NCBI GenBank assembly: GCA_011800155.1 | Contig: CM022369.1 | Span: 1,674,001 to 1,738,000, forward strand | DNA from: Flammulina velutipes | Lineage: Eukaryota; Basidiomycota; Agaricomycetes; Agaricales; Physalacriaceae | Direction: 5' to 3' | DNA length: 64,000 nt | In this document: positions 1-11,875 of the stretch, one piece after another | Position numbering within the stretch: the stretch's first letter is position 1 | Layout of the letters: every line of letters starts with the position of its first letter | Position numbers and translations under genes: made by a program | Notes under the pieces: model-generated | What the model was told of the DNA's origin: nothing | The model's database searches: none | Seen by the model: the letters and a program-made list of their open reading frames with translations, nothing else

Positions 1-1856
1 GACTAGTACTTCGGAGTTACTAAGAAGCTCTGCAACGTGGCGCACTTGCCAGAAGAACATGATGCGATGAAATGAGGGTTCAAAGAATCCATTCACCTAC
101 TGTGAGAGACCCCAGTTGGCCCACATAAGCCGCATCGGAGGCGTATAGTTAGGAAATGGAAACCGACCCAGTAGAATTTGGAAACACGGCATAGAGTGGC
201 CTGCTTATTACCGGTTATTAACTGTTGTGATAGGTTAATACATCAACGAACGAGGCAATGATAGAATCCTACGATGCGCGGGGTTCTATATCACGACCAA
301 AGGATGAGAAACCCTACGATCATGTAGGCGCACCGGATGCAGCGGACGGTACTACGTAGTGTACTGACGTATTTGTTGACGCTGGCGCCAATTGCTTGAA
401 TTGGCGGTCATCGTTTAACGTTTAGCTATCAATGAGGAAGTTCGCAATGTTGAGGATGTAGCGGAATGCATTTTTCCATTGGCGCCTAGTCCTAAGTCGA
501 TCCCCAAGAACTGTTATTATCTTCGGACTATCCAGAAGGTAGGGAAGCGAGAGTCTAATTATGCTGTAAATAGTGACTCGAAAGGCTTCAATATTGGCAC
601 GTAGCACATACCGTCAATAACTTCGTCCAAGCTGCGTTAGGATATGCGCATTATGGCACAGCCTACATAATGAACAACGTTAGTAGGTACTTAATTGTTT
701 TTACCAGATCCAGTAGTAGGTGATGGTATATTCGATATGCATCCCTCAAGACACTATGCACCGTCCCAAATGGACGATGAGAAACCCTACGTTTTATTGT
801 ACGTGTTTCTTCCCTAAGCTCTCGCCTAATCATCCGACTACAGCTGGAAGGGGATTCGTCAGCATCACCTGAATAATTTCTCGTTCGCCAGACACATCGA
901 TGTCCGTCGCCACAGCAGGGCAATCGTTCGAGAAGATCCTGATGAAAATGGGCTTACAGGCCTTAAGCAGTTTTCAGCACCAATTTACCTCACAAACTCC
1001 TTGTCCGTAGCATTAATGGACGGTACGCCACCGTTATACCAACCCCCAAAGAAGACAGACACAGAAGAATGCACCGGTATTACGTCGATGGCGGAGTGCT
1101 ATTGTCGATGGTTCGTTCATCTGTGTGTATCGGAGCGGTGAATACACCTAGTAGAAACCTAAAGTCTTGACTCTTCTGTAAGTTGGCTGTATCGCTTTGA
1201 ACTTCCCTCCGTATGAATTCCGACCGTAGTAGCTGGGATGGAATCGCATCCTCGTGATCGGTGTTCGTATAAAATCGGAAGTGGATATTAATCCGACGGC
1301 CTGCCAGTGAAGAGAATGCTGGTAATCACAATCAGTTATTTACACACCAAACTTACATTGTGATACATTGGGTTCTTCCAAGTTAGATCGTCGAGAAGAG
1401 CAAAGCTAGAAAAAAATATCCCCAGGTAATTGTATAAACGAAAGGAGGAGTATAGCTGGCGAAAGGACATCAAGTCGTTGTGCGGTTAAGGGGTACTGGG
1501 CTATATGCAATTCAGTTGGGACTTGAAATGGTAGTACGAGGCACTGACGGGGACCTTCAAGAACTAGAAGTTACGAAGTATGCTTATCTCGTTCCACGAT
1601 GACTTGCAAGAATTGAAATGATGCTGGCCACATTTCGCGCGAGACTCGCTTTGACGCACATAGAACTAGATAGAAGACAAATGGGTCATGCACATAGAAT
1701 AACTGTGAGACCTACTTTTGGTTCAACCGCTGAAACCATAAGCGATCGATAAGCAACTGAAGGAACATGTATCCGCGGTGCATGGGATAACGGTAAATTC
1801 ACAACATCTATATACACAAGGTCGAGAGAAGCAGGCGACTGACAAAGAGAAAGTAA
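1..1856. other. Gene-poor interval with no supportable coding region
   Basis: No open segment longer than about 90 codons occurs, and none of the translated segments on either strand resembles a known family or chains through splice sites. Two small structures are visible: a 16-base direct repeat at 303-318 and 776-791, and a perfect 8-bp inverted repeat with a 5-nt loop at 386-406. The right part (about 1.6-1.86 kb) is probably the 3' flank of the casein kinase gene. A decayed mobile element is possible, but no terminal repeats or polymerase motifs were recognised. Confidence 0.5.
303..791. repeat. Pair of 16-bp direct repeats (303-318, 776-791)
   Basis: The string gatgagaaaccctacg occurs twice, 473 bp apart, in otherwise unique-looking sequence. 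The first copy runs into a small palindrome (CCTAC, six bases, GTAGG). A 16-base exact repeat is unlikely by chance within 2 kb, but its function is unknown. It may be a remnant of an old duplication or element. Confidence 0.45.
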
Positions 1857-3244
<1,388 letters not shown>

Positions 3245-3360
3245 TGGTACAAAAAAGAGTGACAACGGCAGTCGGTGGCCAGATACAGGGAAGCGACCAC
3301 CAGATGGAAGCAAGGTCGCAAGCCTAGAAAGTTCCCACGCGTCTTGTAACGGACACAGCG
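3245..3360. promoter_or_regulatory. Shared divergent promoter of cka1 and the SET-domain gene
   Basis: The two start codons (3244 on the minus strand, 3361 on the plus strand) are 116 bp apart, so both 5' leaders and core promoters must lie in or overlap this stretch. No clear TATA box is seen. Confidence 0.5.
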
Positions 3361-3938
3361 ATGAGGACACCAGCTCACTGGCCCAAGGAGGTTATTTATC
3401 TTGCGGAATCGTCCTTCCATGCGTCAGTCGACAGTGACACAAGAAAATTTGTCCGGCCTCTGCCTTCTCGACGACCAGACGTGACCACCAAGCTCGTTGG
3501 TATACGACAAATCACCAACCCCGCACATCCAGCTTGCGGGCAATACGGGTTATTTGCGCTGAAGAGGATAGCTCCCAAGACGCACATACTAGATTATTGT
3601 GGTACACTTTGTGCAAAGGTTCGAGACAAAGTAATAACCGCATTACAGGCGAATTGCATTGCGATGATCGACCCTTGTCGGACTATGATCTGTGCTTACA
3701 CCGATTCCCAAGCGGATTATGCATAGGAATAGACGCGAGTCAAGCTGGGAACGAAGGTCGATTTATCAATGATTTTAGAGGCGTGAAGGACAAGCCAAAT
3801 GCAGTTTTCACTGACGGGCGGAATGAATCCGGAGAGATGAAGATGTCCGTGCATTCGTCTCACGAGGGCATTAAGAAGGGAGAGGAAATACTTGTATCGT
3901 ACGGGAAAGCGTGGTGGCAAGCGCGAACGGAAGCTTGA
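3361..3938 (+). CDS. SET-domain protein (putative lysine methyltransferase)
   Basis: This is a small SET-domain protein of about 175 residues, with one intron at 3602-3648 (47 nt) that restores the frame from LDYC to GELHCDDRPLSDYDL. Seen motifs are QYGLFALKRIAPKTHILDY near the start of the SET fold, NEGRFINDFRG (the SET-N H/N-type core, here INDFRG instead of NHSC) and GEEILVSYGKAWW at the end. The post-SET cysteine cluster is absent. SET proteins transfer a methyl group from S-adenosylmethionine to lysine. The substrate is unknown, and the missing NHS motif leaves activity uncertain. The start is the first ATG, right after the shared promoter. This compact type is common in mushroom genomes. 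Confidence 0.8.
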
Positions 3939-4062
3939 ATTCAACTTGAATATTCTAGTAAAGTGGGTGTGATCGCACGTGCTAGCCAATCGAACGCCAA
4001 ACAAATAGCAGCCAAATTTTTGAATTCGTACCAGCACAAGTCGAAAAGCCAAATACGCCTGA

Positions 4063-5789
4063 ATGCGTCTTCCAACTCCTCGCTTCTCTTTCATATCGTT
4101 CTACTCTTGCTCAAGGCTCTCCTCATCTCGCTCGTTCTCTGTTTACCGATCACAATGCCCTTCATATACACAGCGCTCATTACCTCCTTCGAAACGGCCA
4201 AGTGACAGGGTACGTCGCCCCGTCTCACCGCGGACATATCTCTAATATCCCCATAGCGCTCCTTGCATGCCACCTCACCTCTCGGAGCACCCAAAGATCC
4301 GTACAAAACGCTGGGCGTGGCTAAGGACGCCAGTGCAGCCGATGTCAAGAAAGCATACTTTGCAGTACGTTATGCCACGTCTCGTCAACCACCTCATGTG
4401 CTCACAACCCGCAGCTCGCCAGAAAGTATCATCCGGATACCAATCCTGACACCAACGCGCGCGACAAATTTGTCGAAATTCAGGAAGCCTATGATGTCAG
4501 TCTTTAAACTTTCCTATCATCGCCATAACCATACCTTACTCGGTTTCAGACTTTGAAGGACGCGAAGAAGAGAGCAGCGTATGACCAGTACGGTTCCGCG
4601 TCCCAACAGCAAGGCTTCAACCCAGACGCGTTCTCGCAAGCTTTCCAAGGCGGTACTGGAGGTTTCTCCGGCTTCCACGACTTTTCTTCTCTCTTTGAAT
4701 CCGGAAGAAATGCAAAAGGGCCCCAATCGAGCTTCTTTGAGAATATCTTTGGAGCGTTCAATGAGGGTCATCCTGGTGGCGGAAGTGCAAGAAGGTCTCG
4801 CGGGGCAGATCTTGAGACTACAATCAACATATCCTTCATGGAGTCCTGCAAAGGTGCCACGCGCAAGGTCAAAATTTCTCCAGTCGTCGACTGCTCCCCT
4901 TGTGCCGGCTCTGGCTTGAAGCCTGGCGCAAAACGTTCGACGTGCACAACATGCGGTGGATCTGGATCGCGAACATTCACCATCGACGGTGGTTTTCAGA
5001 TGGCGAGCACTTGTTCCGCATGTGGCGGTGCTGGAACAACAGTTCCTAGAAGTAGCCAATGCGGATCGTGTGGTGGCGTAGGCAAGGTTAGAGAGTCCAA
5101 GGTTGTTGACATCGAGATACCTGCCGGTACGTTCACGCAACCCTACACATTTGTATTTCACTCAGCTCCTCGGTCAACAGGTGTCGAAGACGGCATGAGT
5201 ATCCAAATCGAACGTGCAGGTGACGCTCCCGTCACTGGTAAAGGCACACCGGGCGACTTGTTTGTCAGGATACGAGTAGCTGCTTCCAAGCAATTTACGC
5301 GACAAGGCGCAAATCTATTCCACCAAGCTAAAGTGCCTTTCCACACCGCCCTTCTCGGTGGCAAGGTCAGAGTACCAACCACTGACGGCGAAGTGGATGT
5401 GCGGCTTCCAGCAGGCACTCAACAAGGTGAAGAGATGGTACTCAAAGGCCGCGGCGTCCCTCAAGTACGTAGCGGATTTAATGGGGACCTCTATGTCACT
5501 TTCTCGGTCATTATCCCAAGGTCGGTGTGAGAACTCTTGGCCGTCTCCCGTCTAAATTTGTTATCCCAACAGAACTCTCACGAAACGCCAGCGGGAACTC
5601 TTACAAGCTTACGCTGACGACGTGGAAGGTCGGACACCCACAGGAAACACCTCAACTTCTACGCAGTCACAGAAACCGAAGGAAAATGATAATGATAACG
5701 GTAGGCCTTCTTTTACGCACCAGTCGCCCTCACAAGGTGACTGGCTGTCTCGCACATGGCAAAGAATACGAGAGCTTACTGGATTTTAA
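4063..5789 (+). CDS. mdj1: Mitochondrial DnaJ co-chaperone Mdj1
   Basis: This is a type I J-protein of the matrix that stimulates mitochondrial Hsp70 and helps fold imported proteins. Exons are 4063-4209, 4257-4364, 4415-4495, 4550-5520 and 5573-5789. The first about 50 residues are rich in Arg and Ser with few acids, as in a mitochondrial presequence. The J domain follows (KDPYKTLGVAKDASAADVKK, then LARKYHPDTNPD with the HPD triad near residue 91). A Gly/Phe-rich linker comes next, then four zinc motifs (CSPCAGSG, CTTCGGSG, CSACGGAG, CGSCGGVG) and the C-terminal substrate domain. The reading ends WLSRTWQRIRELTGF followed by TAA. A downstream in-frame acidic exon (5863-5972) fits only if an 81-nt intron with a GA donor, or an alternative GT donor at 5737, is used (see findings). 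Confidence 0.93.
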
Positions 5790-5862
5790 TTTTACCTGGC
5801 ATGTCTTTTATCCCTTGAACGACATTCCGCTGCCATTTCTTATTGGACTCTCCCTTGCGCAG

Positions 5863-5972
5863 TGGTTGGCACGGAGGCACCGACACCGCCCGACTCGGAG
5901 CGCGACGAGGACAAGCACGAAGGAGGTCAGGATGCAGATGCAAAAGAAGAGAAGAAGAGAGCGACAGGATGA
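5863..5972 (+). other. Stranded or alternative 3' exon of mdj1 (acidic tail)
   Basis: After a good acceptor (cccttgcgcag) a 35-codon open segment encodes a hydrophilic acidic tail beginning VVGTEAPTPPDSERDED and ending KKRATG with TGA at 5970-5972. Its phase fits both the LTG end of the main mdj1 reading, if an intron with the non-canonical donor GATTTT at 5782 is assumed, and an alternative canonical donor at 5737. It could be a tail lost through a donor-site mutation, or an alternative isoform. Confidence 0.4.
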
Positions 5973-6669
5973 TAATGACACAACACCTAGATTTTTATCC
6001 CACGTATACAATTCATCCACTAATTTCTGTATGCTATATACTGATCAACACGCACTTCATCATCATTCCGGCTCACTCTAAGCGGAGTTGGAATATCATC
6101 ATGTTTGTCTTACGCTTTCATTCGAGGCAACAGGCCCAATCTGGTTCACGAAATACCCTAACCACGAAGGGTCCTGGGATCTAAGTCCGAGGCGTAAGAT
6201 ATTTCTCACTGTGCTATAGGTCTCTCCTTTATTCGTCGTGGTTTCTCCGTTCATCGTTTCCGCCATTTCATATGGTTCGATTGCGCCAAGTTGATGGGTT
6301 GACGAATTCTTCGCAGGCTTCGATACGATGATGGCTCTTTCTAGGACTCTTTCTTATCCTTTTGTAGCCGAGCCGGTTCTGTTAATGTCTCGGTAGTTTA
6401 TATGCAAGCTCTGCGAACGGTAAACGATGCCACGATACTAGCCAATCTGAAAAGCTTCCAGGATCTGTCCACGATCTATCTCGCAACAGGTTCATATCTT
6501 GGGACTACTGACAATTTCATGAACTAGTGCTTCTTTCGTCATTCGAAAAGTTGTCTTTCCAATCTATCTAGCCCCGGACGGAATCGGTTCTCGCGCTATA
6601 AAGGGTCTTCCATTTGCGCGATGGAAAAAACATCCCAGTGGACACCTTCTCGAGCTCTAGATATCTTCG
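5973..6669. other. Intergenic interval between mdj1 and the MFS gene
   Basis: About 700 bp hold the mdj1 3' flank and the MFS promoter. No convincing coding segment, repeat or RNA gene was seen. Confidence 0.5.
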
Positions 6670-9228
6670 ATGCACCCCAGCGTAGCGCCGCCTATCAGCG
6701 CAGCGAACCCTCCCCCAAATTCGACCGAAACCCTTCACGACGCCTTTCCCGCCACTACTTTGATGAAGAGGGAGGCTTCGCTCGATATCTCGCGTATTGA
6801 AACGCTTTACTCTGTCGGTTCCGCCGAAGACGAGAAGCAAGAACCAGCGAATCATCAACTCTCTACGCTTCGCCTACTGATAGCACATGTTGGGTACGTG
6901 CTCTTTCGAAGAGCCCTCGTAGATTGCCTCTCAATATTTTTGATTGCATAGTGCTGCGTTGACGTTATTCCTGGCAACCACCGACTCGGTATGCGCGTCT
7001 GAGCACTTGATTTCCGTGCTACTGACTTGCATTCAACAGAATATTGTGTCAACCAGTCTTCCGACGATCTCTAGGGAGTTAAACGCGTCTCAAACGCAGT
7101 ATACTTGGGTTGGTGTGGCGTATTTACTAACCCAAACGGCATTCCAGCCGTTGTATGGCAGATTTTCTGATCTAGTTGGCCGAAAGGTGCATATGTCGAT
7201 ATGTACGTAGGCACACAACTCATGTCGAATCACAGGTCCTCCTCTTCAGTAGCATTACTGTTTTTGCCCTGGGCTCATTATTGTGCGGGGCTTCAAAGGT
7301 TGGGATAGTTTTTCTCGGTATCGGGGCTTGCAACTTACCTTCCTCCTCAGTCAATTACCATGTAAGACATGAAGCTCTTTGTAGGACTTGTGTGTTGACC
7401 TATTAAGGCTGATCGCGTCTCGCGCCTTGGCAGGTGTCGGAGGCGGTGGTATCGTCTCTTCTGTCTGGGTCATCACATCGGAAATTGTACCCGTACAAAG
7501 TCGAGCGAATTGGTCTCAGGCCCTGAGCGTTACCTGGAGCTGTTCAGCTATTGCTGGTCCCCTTCTCGGAGGGGTATTCAGTGGTATGTTCTACCTTCTA
7601 TGCATCCGAATATCCTTGATCTTGACATTCGCCAACACAGGTAACGAGGATTCCGGACTCAGTTGGCGCTGGGGTTGTAAGCATCCGGGCATCATCGTTC
7701 TCGGATAACTAAAGACACCCAATAGTCTACATAAATCTTCCGATCTGCTTCCTAGCATCAGTGGTTCTTTCATTTTCGCTTCGTGGCGTGAGCCTGCAGC
7801 GGTCAACCAGGGCCTCGTGGAGGACGATATTGGAAAGATTTGACTTCGGCGGATTGTAAGTCTATGGATTCATCATCATCTCCGTCGTCATTTGATTCAC
7901 CGGTGTCATGAGGTTCCTGTTTATGGCTGGGACTACGTCCATTATATTTGGCTTCAGTTTTGCTAACGAAAACGGCTGTCAGTCCATGGCCCTGCTAGTG
8001 TGCTGGTCTCTCCAATCTCACGTGTTCGTTGTAGGGAAATCGGCTACCACCATTACGAGCCTATCCCTGGGCTCCGTTACCTTGATTTCTGCGGGATTGT
8101 ATGAAAGCTGGACGAAGCGAGATTGCCTCTTCCCGCCATCGGCCTTCACTGATTCAACAGCGGGTATGTCCCTCGTATCAATCGCCTCAAGTAGATCTCA
8201 ATTCTCGAGATTCAGTCATCGTCTTGGTGATTGTGTTCTTCCATAATTTTGCCTTCAACGCAGCTATGTTCTATTTGGCATTATTCTTCCAAGTGAGCTC
8301 CAGTGAGAGACTCCCCGCGACCGCTGACTCAAAACTCATCAGACCGTGAAAGGATACACTCCACTAGAAGCCGGCATGCAACTATTACCATTTTCCCTTG
8401 GTTCCTCCATAGCGTCTATTCCGGCGGCATGGTTTATTGGATACTGGCAGCGCCGCAAAAATGATTCTAGTGGCCAAAACATGATCATCTCGACAGGCCT
8501 CCTGATGTCTACTATTGGGTTCGGTACGTTTATACTTGTTACAAGGACTGCATAGCGTTATTTAATTCATCGCAGGCCTATTTGCATTGCTAGATGCCGC
8601 AGCTTCTCGCGCGGAGCAAGTTCTATTCATCCTCATTGCAGGAGTAGGAATGGGTTTCCTCTTCCATGCTCCTTATCAAGTCTTCGTCAGGACTTTGAGG
8701 CCGCATGAGCTGGCGACCGGCACAAGTGCCTTTTTTCTCGTTCGTTTCACCGGGGCTACAATCGGTTTAGTATGAATCGTATATTTTCTTGAGGAAGTCA
8801 GGATTGATCACCGTCTACTGTTAGGCTGTCGCGGGCGCCATTCTCTACGCCCGGGCCTCTAAATTACTGCCATTCGATCTCGGGGTGGATATCACGGCCA
8901 AAGTTTTGGAAGATATAACACTTATCGAGCCTTTGGAAGCGCGCCAGAAGGCCTTGGAGGCTTTATCGACTTCTATTCAGGTACGTTGCGACTACCTATC
9001 GATGGCCGTTCCCTAAGATTAACGAGACGCCTAGACTATCTGGATAGTCTGCGCGCCGTCTCTTGGCTTATCCTTCCTGGTGTGTAGCAATCACTTTGGG
9101 CATCTAATATTCCCAGGCTAAGAACCCTGTAGATCTCCCTCTTGACAAAAAAGCTGCCGTTTGATACGGATGTCAAAGAGGGTGCTTTAGAGAAGATCGA
9201 GACCGATTCAAGGAGCACGACAGTCTGA
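6670..9228 (+). CDS. Major facilitator superfamily transporter (DHA2/14-TMS type)
   Basis: This is a multi-exon plasma-membrane or vacuolar H+-antiporter of the drug-resistance kind; the substrate cannot be read from sequence. About 75 cytosolic residues precede the first helix. Family signatures are SLPTISRELNASQTQYTWV, the motif A-like loop PLYGRFSDLVGRKV, RALAGVGGGGIVSSVWVI and the antiporter motif C region WSCSAIAGPLLGGVFS, then WRWVYINLPI and PHELATGTSAFFLVR late in the protein. It ends in a hydrophilic tail with TGA at 9226-9228. A stop-free chain could be followed through more than ten introns, including an 11-nt exon at 7351-7361. The gene appears intact. The neighbours are housekeeping genes, so a secondary-metabolite cluster is not indicated. 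Confidence 0.85.
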
Positions 9229-9535
9229 GCATTACTGTATGTAGCAATACGACTCCATGTTACGACTAGATTAATATATATTTTCAAATGGTGAAAAAGC
9301 ATCGGTGACCATCTCCATGTTTCGGGGATACTGGTACGAGACTATTGACGGAAGAGCTTGAACTTGGGTTGCCTTCCGTATGATAACAGTTTGAAGTTTG
9401 ATGGTTGGTGCCCCGGATGGACCGAGACTAGTACAATTGAAAGGATGGACAATTCAAACCCGGGGACCTGAGCGAACAGCTGAGGAGAAGCAAAGCTCGT
9501 ATTCATTGGCCTGCAAGTAGGACCTACATACCTGC
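9229..9535. other. Intergenic interval between the MFS gene and the choline kinase gene
   Basis: About 300 bp with no coding segment that could be supported. It should contain the 3' end of the transporter mRNA and the kinase promoter. Confidence 0.5.
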
Positions 9536-11406
9536 ATGATACGACATTACCCTGTAATTGAGAAGTTTTTAGCGTCGTCGGCGCGCAATATATGTCCGCC
9601 TGGCAAAACAAGAGTGGCGGAGGCGGTGACTGACATATTATTGTGCGTCATTGGATCTGGCACACGACCTGGAGATCTTCAAGAATGCTTGGTAGCTTTG
9701 ACCATTGACCACGACGACTTGAAATCTAAATTTCACGTCGAGCATACGAATAGATCAATGAATATCAGGCGGCATATGGTTCGACTGCCTTATCACGCCC
9801 CTCCACGCCGCTTGCATCCTACCACCACTTTCGGACGAAGAATGCTGAATCTCAACTATTCCCCCGTCATTTCTCCTTCAATTCCTGTATCTTCTCCTTC
9901 ATCCCTCAATGGCGACAATAGTCCCCTCGTCCGTGGATTATCCACCAGCTCCGTGCAGAGCTTAGCGGAACTTTTCATCGGGGGACGTACGTCCTCAGCG
10001 AGCTCTGTACAACTCGCCCAAGGAGAAGTAGAAGTCGTGAAAGAGGAGGGATTGCGCCATTCATCCGCTACGCTAGAAGCAAGGTGAGAGCATGTTTGAT
10101 ACGAAGAGGCAGACGACATCATGATCAGAACAGTTAACAATGTTCATGGTTTGCTTCTGCAGCTCTTCTATCTCTACCAGTACTTATTCGCTATCTTTTC
10201 CCTTCTCTGCAGGCGCTACAAGACCGAGGAATTTGCGACACAACTCCTTGCATGCATCAAGACCTTGCACGTTCCCTCCTGGAATGCCTCCGACTTGACA
10301 CCCCAAGGAATCAAAATCCAAAAGGTGTCTGGTTCCATGACCAACGCTGTCTTTTTTGTGTCCTATCCCCAATCGTCGCAAAAGGTTCACACCTTGTTGT
10401 TGCGTATCTATGGCCCCTCCTCAGGCTCACTTATTTCTCGGCCACGCGAACTACACACTCTCCACATCCTATCTTCCAAATATAACATCGGACCAAAAGT
10501 CTACGGCACCTTCGAAAATGGGAGATTGGAAGAGTACTTTGAATCCACAACGCTCACAGCGGCTGATCTCAGAGACTCCACAATCAGTGCATGGATCGGC
10601 TCTCGAATGGCAGAGTTGCATTCCGTCGATGTTGAGGTCATCGCAGAAACCTCGCCCGAGACTAGAGGCGAAGGCAATGGCTGGGATATCACCGCAAAGA
10701 TAAATGTTAACTCTTGGCTACCGCTCGCGCGAGATGTCATGGCCTTGCCGCCAGTCTCAGTATCACTTCGGGAAGAGTTAAACCTGGATCTATTTGAGAA
10801 GCAATGGAAGGCGTACACAAGGTGGCTTCAGACCGTTGACGACGTCCATGGCGCGAGCCACCGTGTCTTTGCTCACAATGACGCACAGTATGGCAATCTT
10901 CTCAGGCGCACTGATAACTCGAAGAACCTAGCCCCTCACCACCAAGTGAGCGTTTCCCCTTGATGGCTCGCTATCGCAGACTAAACAGAATACACCAGAT
11001 CATTGTCGTCGACTTCGAGTACGCAGGACCCAACCCAGCCACGTTCGATATCGCTAACCATTTCCATGAATGGACTGCGGATTATCACGGTGCGACTCCC
11101 CATCTCTTAGATCCCTCTCGCTACCCATCGCTTGAAGAGCGAAAGGTATTCTATGCCTCCTACCTCCGTCAAGCAAACCCGTCCGTGAGCAACTGTGAGC
11201 TCCAGGATACCATGTCGTTACTCGATGATCAAGTCCGATACTGGAGCCCCGCCACACATGCTATGTGGACGATCTGGGCCATTGTTCAGGCGAGGGATGA
11301 CTTGGAGAATGGCGTATCTGAACCCGAGTTTGAATACTTAGCCTATTCTCAGTGTAGGATGGCAGGTTTTAGGCGTGAAATTGAGAGGCTGGGCATCGAG
11401 GTGTAG
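9536..11406 (+). CDS. Choline/ethanolamine kinase
   Basis: This cytosolic enzyme phosphorylates choline (or ethanolamine) with ATP, the first step of the CDP-choline (Kennedy) route to phosphatidylcholine. Introns lie at about 10086-10213 and 10945-10998. The N-terminal part (first about 180 codons of the longest frame) is Ser/Pro-rich and poorly conserved. It is followed by the choline-kinase N-terminal region, the phosphotransferase (Brenner) motif VFAHNDAQYGNLLR, and after the second intron the choline-kinase motif IIVVDFEYAGPNPATFDIANHF. The protein ends EIERLGIEV. The start is uncertain: in-frame ATGs at 9536, 9758 and 9776 are all possible. Sequence alone does not separate choline from ethanolamine kinase. 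Confidence 0.88.
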
Positions 11407-11875
11407 TAGACTCAATGGGAGGATCTAGTACAATACGTTAAGTACATAGAGTTCGCAGTGTTTTCTTGGTTATCAGTTATTTGTTACTATTCATATTCAT
11501 TCTTGGTTCAACGTCCCAACGGTCTGCTAACATCGAGTATGGTTGAATAGAATAACAAGAATGATATTGAATGAGATGGAATAAAAACATATTGCGAGTG
11601 ACGACGGTAATGCTATGCAAACTGGGTGAGATAAAGTATAGCCCTAGTAGACAATCAAATATAGAGAGATGCCAGAGCTGCAAGTGTTTTCAGGGAGGAA
11701 ATGGCAGGGAGTGCATCAAACGTATATACGGATGACGATCTGGAGGGAGCAGCAGGAAACAAAGGAGGATGTTAGAAACACAAGGGCAATGTCCGATCCT
11801 GCACGGCAGTCATATTCAAGAAACGAGTCGAGAGAAAGATAATGGAACTTGGCCATGCTCTGCACGACTTCAACT
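11407..11875. other. Convergent 3' intergenic interval
   Basis: About 470 bp lie between the stops of the choline kinase (+) and the CCCH gene (-). The stretch is AT-rich with poly(A)-like signals (aataaaaac near 11580) and shows no coding potential. It probably consists of the two 3' UTRs. Confidence 0.5.

Noticed and set aside
1..1856. An LTR retrotransposon remnant
   Set aside because: No paired LTRs, primer-binding site or polymerase/integrase motifs could be seen.
3602..3648. An apparent frameshift in the SET-domain gene
   Set aside because: A 47-nt GT-AG intron explains it and restores the conserved reading.
6670..11406. A secondary-metabolite cluster around the MFS transporter
   Set aside because: Neighbours are mdj1 and choline kinase; no synthase, P450 or regulator is nearby.
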